Source of the DNA: Diphasiastrum complanatum
Lineage: Eukaryota > Streptophyta > Lycopodiopsida > Lycopodiales > Lycopodiaceae
Assembly (NCBI GenBank): GCA_029204225.1
Contig: CM055107.1
Span: 12,992,540-13,056,539, forward strand
Reading direction: 5' to 3'
DNA length: 64,000 nt
Below are positions 49,562-59,686 of this stretch, piece after piece. The notes under the pieces were generated by a model. It was not told the DNA's origin and made no database searches. It saw only the letters and a program-made list of their open reading frames with translations. Positions within the stretch are counted from its first letter, which is position 1. Each line of letters begins with the position of its first letter. The position numbers were made by a program, and so were the translations under genes.

Positions 49562-50346
49562 ATGGATCCATCATCTCGTTCATCTCTCATTGAAAACCTT
49601 GATGGAGATAACTACCATCTCTGGAAATTCAAGATGAAGGTTATACTTCTAGCCAAAGAACTGTGGGACATCATTGATGGCACAGAGCTCAAACCAGAAG
49701 GTGATGCAGCCATCATCACCAAGTGGAGACTGAGAGATGGCAAAGCATTCCTCAACATCAAGGACATTCAGATCAGTCACATACGTGCTACTCAGACAAC
49801 TAAGGATGCATGGGACATCCTAGCAACTCTCTATGATATTAGAGTCGTTACTTCCAAGCTTCATTTGAGGAATAAATTCTTCACTCTCAGAATGTCTGAT
49901 GTAGATAGTGTTTCGAACCACCTCAACACTTCAAAATTCTTATGGAGCAGATGAATGCAATAGGCTCAGTCATAGAAGATTATGATGCACTCATGACTCT
50001 ATTATCGAGTCTACCTGAAGCCTATGAAAATTGGGTAATGGCAATTTCTTCTCAGGAACACCTCACTCTATCTAGAGTAATTTCGCTGCTCCTACAAGAG
50101 GAGATCAGAAGATCAACATCCTCCTCGGGCTCAAGATCGGATCCTCAAGCTCTGTATTCAAAAAATCAGAAGTTTAGATCCAAGAGATCTACAAAGTCAG
50201 GCTCTATTGACAAGAAGAGCAACATGCAGTCTGGACCAAATTATGGTTCAGGTTTGAATTCAAGCTCTTCATCATTCCAACCAGCATAGAAATTTTTCTG
50301 CAGATACTGTAAGAGGACTGGCCACAAAATCAAGGACTGTCGAATA
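49562..50346 (+). pseudogene. gag: element G gag (copia UBN2 type)
   Basis: ATG at 49562. The frame reads L-I-E-N-L-D-G-D-N-Y-H-L-W-K-F-K-M-K, the typical copia gag start. A one-base deletion near 49930 moves it to the frame of 49942-50289 (M-E-Q-M-N-A-I-G-S). An amber codon at 50287-50289 is followed in frame by an intact zinc knuckle C-R-Y-C-K-R-T-G-H-K-I-K-D-C. About 260 codons. The sequence is distinct from the gag of elements A, B and D. Confidence 0.85.
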
Positions 50347-50921
50347 GTTGTATGAATTCTTTTGTATGAATAATTCTGCTGCTAACTGTTGCGTTTCCGT
50401 TCCTACACGCCGCTCAATCCTTGAGCTTCCGCTTCCGCTGCCGCTCATGCCCACATGCGATTTTACGACAGTTCTTAATGGCTTGTTGGATGATCATGCT
50501 AACTTTGTGCAAAGCTTTGACATTTCCAAGTATGGAGGACTTGCAGGAAGTCTTGGTGTCTGAAGAGTTTATATTCCAAGCAATAGAGGGAGCATTTTCT
50601 ACATCTCAAGTTGGAAAGGAGGAAGCTATGTCAAAAAAGGCAAGTTCAAGGGCAAGGGCAAAGGCAAATGGTCAAAAGGATAAGATCAAGGTGAGTCTTT
50701 TGCTTTTTTTGGCAAGGAGAAAGATAGATCCAAGTTAAAATGTTTATATTGTGGAGTCAAAGGACATTTTGCTAGTGATTGCTTCGAGAAGAAGAGAGAT
50801 CAAGGTGAGAAGCAAACCAATTTAACTATTGATGAAGATGGTGTTGATGAACAGTTTTCAACTGATACTTTTGTTATGTCATCTTGCTTGTTGGCTAATG
50901 ATGGAGATATTGATCCTTGAA

Positions 50922-51336
50922 TGTTTTCCAGGGCTGGCGAAGGATGAACCTTCGCCCAAGAGGATCCTTCCCCCAAGTACTGTCATAAATGCAACTTTCA
51001 AGATCTGAACCTATAGCCAACCTAATTTTGACATTTTAAGTCCATCTAGCATCTCGGCGAAGGTTTCTGAGGAGAGTAAGGTGCTTGGCGAAGGTTCCCA
51101 AAATGGCATATTGTTGATCATTTGCCTAACTCAAAAACATGTACTTTTTTTGGAAAAGAACCTTTGCCCAACTCAGTATAGATATATCCGAAGTGGATGT
51201 ATAATCTGAAAGTTCAGCGAAGGTTTCCAATACTGTATGGGCAACATATGACTGAAACAGTGATTTTATAAGTCATTTTCCATCAAAAATTATCTTTTGA
51301 AAATACTTTCCTTCCTCTTTTTCCACTCTGATTGCA
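50922..51336 (+). other. unassigned 0.4 kb insert between gag and RT pieces of element D
   Basis: No coding. It contains at least four copies of a GGCGAAGG(T/A)T-like motif (near 50937, 51056, 51088 and 51220) and two complementary CCTTTGCCC/CCTTCGCCC stretches. Origin unknown. Confidence 0.45.
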
Positions 51337-51411
51337 AGGCAAGGTTGGTGGCAAAAGGATATGCTCAAGAGTATGGTATTGACTATGTTGAGTCCTTTTC
51401 ACCCGTGGCAC

Positions 51412-52659
51412 AAGGGGTTCTAAGCCTTATATAAGGAGGCCAAACTCACCCTCTCACCCTATTACTCTATCTTATGGTTGATTCATTGTCAGGCTCTCAC
51501 TCTACTTTCATGCTTCCTATTCCTTGGCTTGGGGGTGAAGCTTCTAGAGTTGATTGGTTACTTCTACTTGGTTGGGTGGTTTTTCCATTGTGTTTGTCGT
51601 GTAAGTAGGGTCTTGAGGAGCTTTCCCTTATAGTGGTATCATAGCAAGGCTTACGAAGATCGGGCGGGAAACTTGGAGTGGTGTTGTTTTTCGTTGGAAT
51701 TTTGGTGGAGAACAACTAGTATTCTCATCCAGGTGGTGAAACAAGTGTGCAAGTTGGTGGATTCTCCCGGTTTCAATTTGCATGTTGCTAAGATCCATGT
51801 CTCTCTTATTTTTTTGTAATTTATGGTGAATTGTCCTAGAAAGCCAATTTGTGTTGCTTTTTTGGAGCTTTTTCTTGTGTGGCTCAAATCTTATGTATCT
51901 CTGAATTTTCCAGCAAGTGTACTTTCATTTTAGGGATCATTAATGATGAAATTAATGATGCATGCTGGTTCTTTCAATGATTTTTTATTCTATATGTTTT
52001 GATCAAAATTGCTTGGTTTTTCATGCTTTTTGACACAAAATAGATAGGAAGAATCAAAATCAAGCAAGATCAGATCAATTAGATGGAAATTTTGTAAATT
52101 GGTTTGCATGTGCTAGAGAAAGAGTTGCATATCATGAATTTCCACTTTATAGTGAAGAAAAAATCAGGAAAGAGCTAAAAAACATCATTTTTGCTTGTTT
52201 TTTTTTCATAAAGTTGGGTAGTAGTGGCTGTAAAACACCATTTAGAGCTTGTAAAGAGGTGAATCAAAGTCTTTTGAAGCTTTCCCTGAAGTTAGAGCCA
52301 AGAAATCCAAGAATTGAGCTTGTAGGAAGTCAAACAAGTGTAGAACATGACCATTTTTGCCCTACTACAGATTTTTGGCTGCTCTATTATCACACATGTG
52401 AAGCCTAGGTGGCAAACTTATGTGGCAAGTGTCTGGATCACTAAGTCTGCCTCTATTTTGAGCTTTACAGCACCTATTTTGATGTCCTGTAGCCAAAGTT
52501 ATGGTCGTCTAAAATTTTGCAATTTTGTGTTGGCAAAATTTGAAATTGTTCTGATTGCATGCTTGTCAATTCCCTAATTTGTGGTGTTCCGGACAAGTAG
52601 GAAGTGCAATTGCATTGTGATCTGATTGTTGTTATTACAACATGAAATATACATATTTG
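51412..52659 (+). mobile_element. fragment F: partial LTR with TATA-like motif, primer-like site and leader
   Basis: CTTATATAAGG at 51424-51434 and TGGTATCATAGC at 51634-51645, about 210 bp apart, look like an LTR promoter and primer-binding site of another retroelement. The remaining kilobase has no coding motif. The left LTR border is lost at the junction with element D. Confidence 0.4.
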
Positions 52660-54606
52660 CTATTTGTTCTATTCTATTGCATTCTTGTTGAATGTTCCTT
52701 AACTCTCACTCTTCTTCCACAAGTATCATAAACGAAGAAATGTATGGCTATTTTTGATGCCTGATTGTTTAGCATTTCTTTATAACAGAATATCAACAAA
52801 GGAGTATGGCATGTTAGTGAATCTAGATGTGCACTCAAATTTAGCCCTAGATCTAATTGATCCATTAAGCATGTTTTGGATCTGATTTTTTCACATGGTA
52901 CCAGAGTTGGTTGTAGGCTAAAGTTGGTAGTTTTTTCCAAATCTAGTGGAGTATTTGGGGGCACCATATATTCTATGAAGGGTTGGAGTGGTTATTATCT
53001 CAAATCAAGCATTTTCAAGTATAGAAAGTGGATTATTGTGATCAAAATCTCATTTTAGGTCAAACCACTTGCAGTAGGCCGATTTTTTAATCTACTTACT
53101 GGAATTTGGAGAAAAAACTTGCACATGGTAGTGGAAGGTGTGAAAAATTCAACTTGTATAGTTGATCTATTTTTGGCAATTTTGAGGCCAACATGAAATC
53201 TAGGGTCCTAACCCTAAGGAGGAAAACTTTTCAAAGTCTTCAAAAGAAGGATGATGGTGCTCATGCTTTTGTTTTGAGAGTTAAAGGTTTGATTGATGAA
53301 CTAGCATGCATTGGTGAAAGCATTAAGGATGTGGAGAGTTGTTCTTAACGACTTATTGGATGATCGTGCTAATTTGGTGCAAAGTTTTGCTATTCAAAAG
53401 ACATTTCCAAGTTTGGAGGACTTGCAAGAGGTCTTGGTGGCTGAAGCGTAGACTCCAACCAAGAGCAGGATCATCTTCTACATCTCAAGTTGGAGAGGAG
53501 CAAGGTCAAAGTAAAGGCAAAAGCAAATGGCCAAAAGGGCAAGATCAAGGTGAGCCTTCTACTTTTGTTGGCAAGAAGAAAGATAGATCCAAGATAAAAT
53601 GTTTCTATTGTGGATTCAAAGGGAATTTTGCTAGTGATTGCTTCGAGAAGAAGAGAGATCAAGGTGAGAAGCAAACCAATCTAACTTTTGATGAAGATGG
53701 TGTTGACAAACAAAATCCAAATGATGCTTTTGTTATGTCATCTTGCTTGTTGTCTAATCATGGAGATATTGATAGTGAAGCATTATCATGAGGAATATTA
53801 TCCATCATTGATGGCATTTGAAGGTGACAAGAAGGTGATCTACACGGCCAATGATGGTGAGTGTGCAATCAAAGGAATTGGCGCAATCCTATTTCCCTCT
53901 CTACTAATACGAATGTGAATTTGAAGGATGTTTTGTTCATTCCATCTATCACTAAGAATCTCCTTGGTTTGAGTCAAACGCTTGACAAGGGGTTCAAGGT
54001 GGAGTTTGATGATGATGCTTGTTTGATCAAGAAAGAGGATGAATTGATTGCAAAAGAGAAGAGGCAAGGTAAGGTGTTCAAACTTGATGCTTTTGTTGTG
54101 GCTAATCAAGTTGGATGTATGGAAAAGGATCAATTGTATATACAAGAGGTATGGCAAAAGAGATTGGGGCATCTCAACTACAAGTCATTGGAGGTGATGG
54201 TTAGTAGATTTTGTTGGGTTTATCTACTAAAGATCAAGGATGAGGTATTTGATGTCTTTGGCAAGTTCAAGATGGCAAGGGAAGTCCAATTTTCTACAAA
54301 GATCAAGTGCTTGATGAGTGACTATGGTGGTCAGTACATTTCTACCAAGTTCAAAGCATTTTGGATGCAAATGGGATCAAGAGGGAGTACACAAGCCCAA
54401 GGAGACCACATCAAAATGGAGAGGTCAATAGGAAGAATAGAACCTTATGTGAAAGATCCAAGGCCATGAGGTTAGGTGCAAATCTTCCTAAATCCTTTTG
54501 GGATCAAGCCTTGTTTTGTGCTAATTTTCTATGGTGGCAGGAAAATAGTGAGCTATGTGAAGCGGGCTTTTTGTACCCAAGTCAACTTGGCAAGCTTTCC
54601 TCATGA
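52660..54606 (+). mobile_element. Ty1-copia element E (rearranged fragments)
   Basis: Truncated 5' LTR ending TTTTTTCACA at 52894, primer-like TGGTACCAGAG at 52895-52905, leader, then at 53147 a second LTR start TGTGAAAAATTCAAC that after about 62 bp runs straight into gag at CTAGGGTCC (about 53208). It belongs to the same family as D and C. Ends within integrase at about 54606. Confidence 0.75.
53208..54606 (+). pseudogene. element E gag, protease remnant and integrase remnant
   Basis: Gag in two or three frames (T-L-R-R-K-T-F-Q-S-L-Q-K-K, later L-V-Q-S-F-A-I-Q-K). The zinc knuckle near 53602-53641 is C-x2-C-x4-N-x4-C, so the His is Asn. The W-I-D-S-G-A protease core is deleted at about 53780; the downstream V-I-Y-T-A-N-D-G-E-C and I-T-K-N-L-L-G-L-S-Q blocks remain. 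The GAG-pre-integrase motif W-Q-K-R-L-G-H-L-N is joined to the middle of integrase (W-V-Y-L-L-K-I-K-D) by another deletion. It ends after S-F-W-D-Q-A-L-F-C-A-N-F-L. Confidence 0.8.
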
Positions 54607-55204
54607 GCATCCCTCTCAATTATGTGTGTGCATGTGTCTTTTCATTCACATGGGGGTTACTCCAATTACCATGGACAAAGGCTGATCTCCTCTGACGTGA
54701 CTCCAATACCTACCCAAATGGGACTGCACAACGTCTGAGCACTGGCAGGGTCCACCATCCATCCCAAAGCGGTGGACGAAAACAACTCGTAAAACCTTGT
54801 CTTTCATAAGGGTCTACAACCACGTGGCAATGCATGCAAATCAAAATAAAACATTGAAAGAATAAATGAATGATGGAACATGGTTTTCATATTACACTCA
54901 TAGTACTTGAAAACCAAACATCTAGTTGTGGACGAGAACTCTGGTTGCTTTTTTGGTGGATTGGAGAACTTTAATGCAATCCCTTGCTATCCAAATTAAA
55001 TGTCTATTCCAGATTGCTAAAGGATTCCTTGCTATCCAAATGTCCATTCTAGATTGCAAATATCACACTGGAATGTTATACATCATGTGATATTTGGTCT
55101 AGAATTGCAAATAGGCCTATTTTGGAAACTTTGATTGGGATGTTAGCCAAGATATTGTGATTACACATTGCTTATTATCTCAAAAGATATGGTCATGTAG
55201 AATG
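54607..55204. other. intergenic; short tandem duplication at about 54975-55070
   Basis: No gene. CCTTGCTATCCAAAT followed by GTC(T/C)ATTC(C/T)AGATTGC occurs twice (about 54981 and 55027). Confidence 0.45.
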
Positions 55205-55287
55205 CTTCTTGGTTTCCAAGGGGAGGCTCGAACTTGAGACCAAAGAGACTTTGGATGCCAAGATAACCAATTGAGCCAACACCCTTT
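55205..55287 (-). mobile_element. tRNA-derived mini-SINE, copy 3
   Basis: 83 bp on the minus strand with A-box-like TGGCTCAATTGG, B-box-like AGTTCGAGCC and the 3' stem-loop. Flanking direct repeats GGTCAT(G/A)TAGAATG (55191-55204 and 55288-55301) form a 14-bp target duplication with one mismatch; in element orientation it begins CATTCTA. Confidence 0.85.
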
Positions 55288-55348
55288 GGTCATATAGAAT
55301 GGAACTATAGGACCATCAAACATCTACTTTGCCATTTTCTATAATTGA

Positions 55349-55433
55349 GTCAAGGGCGTTGGCTCAATTGGTTATCTTGACATCCAAAGTTTCTTTGGTC
55401 TCAAGTTCGAGTCTCTCCTTGGAAACCAAGAGG
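55349..55433 (+). mobile_element. tRNA-derived mini-SINE, copy 4
   Basis: 85 bp, same family, closest to copy 3 (shared GGTTATCTTG). Perfect 16-bp target duplication CATTTTCTATAATTGA at 55333-55348 and 55434-55449. It lies 61 bp from copy 3 in opposite orientation, so the pair can form a long imperfect hairpin. Confidence 0.92.
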
Positions 55434-55449
55434 CATTTTCTATAATTGA

Positions 55450-56622
55450 ACTAGCCACTTACGACAATTTGTTCCCACAAGTTGATTTTCCACAAGTTGA
55501 TATTCCACACATAGGCCCTCTACACATCCACATGCCATATACTCCATCCTTTTAAGTCTTTGAAAAACATGCTTGGAAGTCTAGTTTGGCAATCCCACCT
55601 TGCAAATGCATCAAAATAGTAGTCCACAATTTTTTCTAACACATTAAGCATGCAATCAATAAGACTCAAACTTATTCAATATAATAAATCAATGTGGACA
55701 AACATCGCAACAAGTGAAATTTTAAGAAAAGTATGGCTTTGCATTGCACACTTACCTTGGCATATGCTTAGTCCATATAGCATTCTATAAATGCTCAAAA
55801 CAAAAGTTTTCAATCCATATACAATAAATCATGTATGATTGCTTATAGTAATTCATCGTCTCCCAATTGCTCCACAGTTTTATCGGCAATGTTGCTAATT
55901 TGTCTTAAATATCTAATAGAAACTCATATGCAAAAATGTTGACAAAAGTAAGAATGTGAGTGTAGGCTTTGTGAAAAAATTAGATCCAAAAGATGGTTAA
56001 TGAATCACTTTAGAAATGACAAAGACATTAATAGTAGCAATACAATATGTCAAATTGATTCGACAAGACGGAACTCCAATGCTCAATCAGATAACTTGGA
56101 TGAAATCATTGCTTAAATCAATGCTTTGGAGTCACAAAAAGATATTGTGATCCTACATCAAGGAGCAATGCACAAGGCAACAAAACCGGATGCAAGGACA
56201 AGAAAAGATGCATCTGGAATTGAATAGCCTATCCAATCGAGGAAGATACTGAGGAAGAAGACTATTGAATGTCCTGTTGCTTGAATCTTGTCAACCCATA
56301 TAGAATTAATGCAACTTGAGGGTTTCCTGTGTTTCATCAATCTCTTCTTCAGTGATCTTATTAATTTTATGGGATCAGTTGTGGATCAAAGGTTCTCTAT
56401 GAAGAAAACTCGTTGCAACCTTGTTCTACAACAATAGGCTAGAAGTTGAACTTGAGGCAACAAAATTTAAATGGTAGATGGCCACTGACAAGAATAATAC
56501 AAAAAAAGATGTTTCTTATTCAAGGTGGCCAAATACTTCTCAACTTCCGCCAAAGAATTTACGAAACATGGCACTCAACAAAGGACTACACGACCTTCAT
56601 TTTTGAGGGCAAAAATGCTTAA
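55450..56622. other. no recognisable gene
   Basis: AT-rich; short frames only. The last part may be the end of a Ty3-type polyprotein, because a purine tract follows, but no domain can be read. Confidence 0.35.
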
Positions 56623-57254
56623 AGTAGGGGGAGAGTCATGTGCTGCATGTAATTAGCCCATGAGCTTACTAATGAACTGCCAAATATAGCCATGGAGCTA
56701 AATTAGATTAGAAGTAGTCCATAGGATAGTTAATAAAGTGGTTCAAACAACCTCGCTATAATTGAGAATAGCGAAATTGTAATAATGGTTGTAAGGCCCA
56801 ATTTAGTTAAATAAGGCCCCAAACTTATAGTAGAGACACAAATGACCACTACAAATAGCTGAGGTTGTGCTAAATTTGGAGGCTATTGTTCATTTTGTAA
56901 TTTTGAGTTTTTAAGAGATCTTGAACCTTCTCTTGGAGAGCTTTCTTGATGGAGAAAGTGGTTCATGTGCCTAAAATCACATGAGAGCTATGATCATGCT
57001 CTAGAATCAGGCCCCTATCTTGTGAATGATCAATAATCATGAATAAAAATACCCTACCTTGCCTATTTTGGTGAAGTTTTGCTACTTTTAGCTATCTTCT
57101 TGATTCTTTGACTAGTTTCTTGATCTCTTGCATTTCCATTGTGATTTGATGTTTAATGAATAGATTAGATGTTTGAATGCTAAGGTTGGCACATGACACT
57201 CAAGATCCACAAACCCTCCAACAATATTCCCCACCAAAATTGGTGGCGATCCCA
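56623..57254 (+). repeat. possible Ty3-type LTR with purine tract and primer-like site
   Basis: A purine tract AGTAGGGGGAGAG (56623-56635) precedes TGTGCTGCATG. About 0.6 kb later ...CCCCACCA is followed by TTGGTGGCGATCCCA (57240-57254), which resembles the primer region of some plant Ty3 elements. The TG...CA unit would be about 56639-57236. There is no second LTR for comparison. Confidence 0.35.
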
Positions 57255-57300
57255 CAACACCTCATGAGATTTATTACTTTGGGCTCTGATTAGCCTCGCA

Positions 57301-58833
57301 TCATACCTTGATCAAATGGTACTGCACCTTCTCCATGAATTCCAAGCACGCCATGTTGAAATCTTTCTTGTGCGGTAAGGAGTACTTATTTGCCCCGACA
57401 ATCCATTTCGAAGTGGTCCATGCCGTAAATTTGGATTCCCACATTCCGCCCAGCATTGCGGCACGGTAGTATAATCTGGCAAGTGACAATTGATCTTGCA
57501 CATTGCCGGACGCCATTGGTTCATTAGGATCGAATGCCAATTGAGATAAGCAATCATCCCACCGTGTGACTACAGACGCCAACATGGTCAAATCGTTTGC
57601 AAAAAGAGTAGATTGTCCAACAGTCGGATCCAGCAAATGTCTATACTCGGCCGCATAAAATTGTGAGGCTTGGTTGAAATCCACTAATATTTGCCAATTA
57701 TATAGTTGGTGGATTATGGGCCAATTCGGGGTATGGATTGTGACTTGGTCCAATGGAATCCTTAAATCTTTCCATTTATTTTGACGTGGCATTGGCAAAT
57801 AATAGAGATCTACCCGCAATTGACGAGGGCTGACAACATAACTCCTCATAGAATCCGGAGTCTTCTCAAAAACTATTGTTCTCCATGTCGACTGTTCTCC
57901 CAATGCTGGTAGCTCGTCCATTTGACGAGGGCTGACAACATAACTCCTCATAGAATCCGGAGTCTTCTAAAAAACTATTGTTCTCCATGTCGGCTGCTCT
58001 CCCAATGCTGGTAGCTCATCCAATTCCTTGCCCTCCTCTATCTCAGAGGTCTTGAATTTAATCATCCATCCACCCCTGGAGGACTCATGCAGATGTTGTT
58101 GCAGAAACGCTTCTGAAACAATGGCTTGGGCCTTGAAGTTGACAGACCTTTTTTTGTGGCTTGGTCATCTGGTATGTCTTGTATTTCTAGCCCGTCCAAA
58201 CCTATATCTAAGCCTCCCTGATCTTGGTAGTGAGGCAAGAACTGCGACATCACAGAAAATGGAATTTGGGGCCCGGCTTCCAAAACTTGAGCGATTGCCT
58301 TTTCATAATCTTTAATTATTGCCTTTGCCTTTGCCAACTCAGTTGTTGCCGTACATTTGAGTTTATTAAAAAAAAAATTGAAACCCTACCAAGGAAGTTT
58401 GGTAGGTTTCAACCTTCCTGAACATGTATTTGATCTCTTCCGGTGAGACTAGACGATCAAGCACTTGGGTCTGGAGGTAAGGGTCGTGTTCAAGGGTGGT
58501 CGCATCCAATTCACCTTGTAGGCGCTCTCATTCAAGCTCAGCCATATCCAACTGACTAGTCTGCAACAATACTCGTTGTTTGGTGTCTTGGACGACTTTG
58601 TCCACTTGGTCTTGGGCTGTTGTCAAGGAATTATGAAGAGTCGCCACATATCCTTCAAGGTGCTCAGCAGTTTGTTGTGCGTTTTTCAGGGCGGCTTCAG
58701 ACTTTGCCTCATGTTGCTTGGCAATTTTGAGCTCTCGGTTAAATTGTATTGATTTTTGGCTGATCAAGGTATTCTCTGATCCCAGTTTGGATATGCATTT
58801 TTCCATGTCTTTTTTTTCGTCTAACATGGGCAA
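57301..58833 (-). pseudogene. unrecognised coding region with coiled coil and a 34-codon tandem duplication
   Basis: Three long minus-strand frames line up as one decayed gene. 58833-58528 is a heptad-rich, Lys/Glu/Gln-rich segment (coiled coil likely). After a TGA (58530-58528) the same frame stays open through V-L-D-R-L-V-S-P-E-E-I-K-Y-M-F, until a run of ten T (58367-58376) shifts it by one. 58337-58062 continues with A-I-I-K-D-Y-E-K-A-I-A-Q. 57951-57301 is a Trp- and Tyr-rich segment (L-Y-Y-L-P-M-P, Y-N-W-Q-I-L-V-D-F, L-A-R-L-Y-Y-R-A-A-M-L-G-G-M-W). A 102-bp (34-codon) unit is duplicated in tandem at 57820-58022; one copy has a TAG. I do not recognise the family. It could be an accessory ORF of a retroelement or a captured host gene. 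Confidence 0.5.
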
Positions 58834-59155
58834 GATTGATGAAGATGAGAAGATAGTTCTACTTCTTAATAGTTTGCCAGAATCCTATGCATCCCTGGCC
58901 TCTGTTCTTGCATGCACACCAGGAATGACAAGCATTCAAGTTGTCAAATCACTCCTCTTGCAAGAAGAACTGCGCAAGAAAGATGCAAACATGGGAACCA
59001 GTGGGAGTAGTGAACTTGCACTTTTCTCAAAGGCAAGCAGAAGCATGGCAAATAAGGAGAAATGCACATATTGTGGCAAACCTGGCCACAATCCAAAGAA
59101 ATGCTGGAAAAAGGCCTATGATGATGCCCAGTCATATGAAGCTCATTTGGTTTAA
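58827..59155 (+). pseudogene. gag: Ty1-copia gag fragment with intact zinc knuckle
   Basis: M-G-K-I-D-E-D-E-K-I-V-L-L-L-N-S-L-P-E-S-Y is the conserved D-x-x-x-x-L-L-x-S-L-P-x-S-Y block of copia gag. It is followed by L-L-L-Q-E-E-L-R and, at 59070-59111, C-T-Y-C-G-K-P-G-H-N-P-K-K-C (C-x2-C-x4-H-x4-C). The N-terminal half of gag is missing; the fragment starts exactly where the antisense unknown frame ends. It stops at TAA 59153-59155. Confidence 0.8.
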
Positions 59156-59495
59156 AAAGAAGAAGAAACAATTGCATTATGATCTAGATTATCAATGTAA
59201 AACAAAGGCATGTGAATTTATAAGGAGTGCATTAAAAAGGATGACTTGAAGTTTCAATTGTACTTGCAAAGCATTTATGTGTGGGAGGTTCTAAGAGTGA
59301 TAAAGCTAGAAAATATGTTAGTGTTCCAGTGTTTTGATCGAGTGAGGGATTATTAGCATGTGTGACCAAAACAGAGCAAACACAATGTGTGTTAGTCCAG
59401 CGTGGCAATCCATGCAATCATTTTCTTAGCATGTGCTCCCTTTCTATGTTATATAAGCACTCTACGTTGGCTGTCAATGCAACAACATTTCACGA

Positions 59496-59497
<2 letters not shown>

Positions 59498-59532
<35 letters not shown>
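59498..59532 (+). repeat. (TC)n microsatellite
   Basis: 35-bp TC run, followed by an imperfect pyrimidine-rich stretch. Confidence 0.95.
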
Positions 59533-59538
<6 letters not shown>

Positions 59539-59686
59539 GCCTGCCTGCTCTCTCTTTGTTTTCCAGTAGGTGCTGTGAGATAACCCAACACTATACAGAG
59601 GTAATCTTGCTGCATATACCTTTAATTAGATTTTCCGTTTATTTTGTTAAAAAAATTTGGCCGGTTCAGATGGAAAATATTTGGAA

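Larger units (their letters stand above)
48886..50470 (+). mobile_element. element G: 1.6 kb gag-only copia-type insertion in element D
   Basis: 1585 bp beginning TGTTAGATTT and ending TTTTACGACA (TG...CA), with target duplication GTTCT (48881-48885 and 50471-50475). Removing it plus one copy restores the D gag frame exactly. It contains a copia gag gene of a different subfamily but no protease, integrase or RT. I found no pair of LTRs and no clear primer site. It is either a deletion derivative or a non-autonomous gag-carrying element. Confidence 0.8.
48427..50925 (+). pseudogene. gag: element D gag, split by element G
   Basis: Starts M-A-T-S-S-V-F and is close to element B gag (S-S-N-Y-S-F-W-K-V-R-M-E-S-L-L). 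One frameshift near 48805 follows H-A-F. The frame D-V-E-L-V-Q-V-V-L continues directly into N-G-L-L-D-D-H-A-N when 48886-50470 and one GTTCT are removed. The zinc knuckle at 50741-50783 is C-x2-C-x4-H-x4-C, intact. Homology ends at about 50921 (G-D-I-D), before the protease. Confidence 0.85.
47140..51411 (+). mobile_element. Ty1-copia element D (rearranged), inserted in element C
   Basis: 5' LTR 47140-47830 (TGTGAAAA...TTTTCACA, same termini as B), primer-like site TGGTATCAGACC, leader, gag, then an unrelated 0.4 kb stretch and a short RT piece (A-R-L-V-A-K-G-Y-A-Q-E-Y-G-I-D-Y at 51337-51411). No 3' LTR was found, so the right end is a rearrangement. The gag is interrupted by element G (48886-50470). 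Confidence 0.75.
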
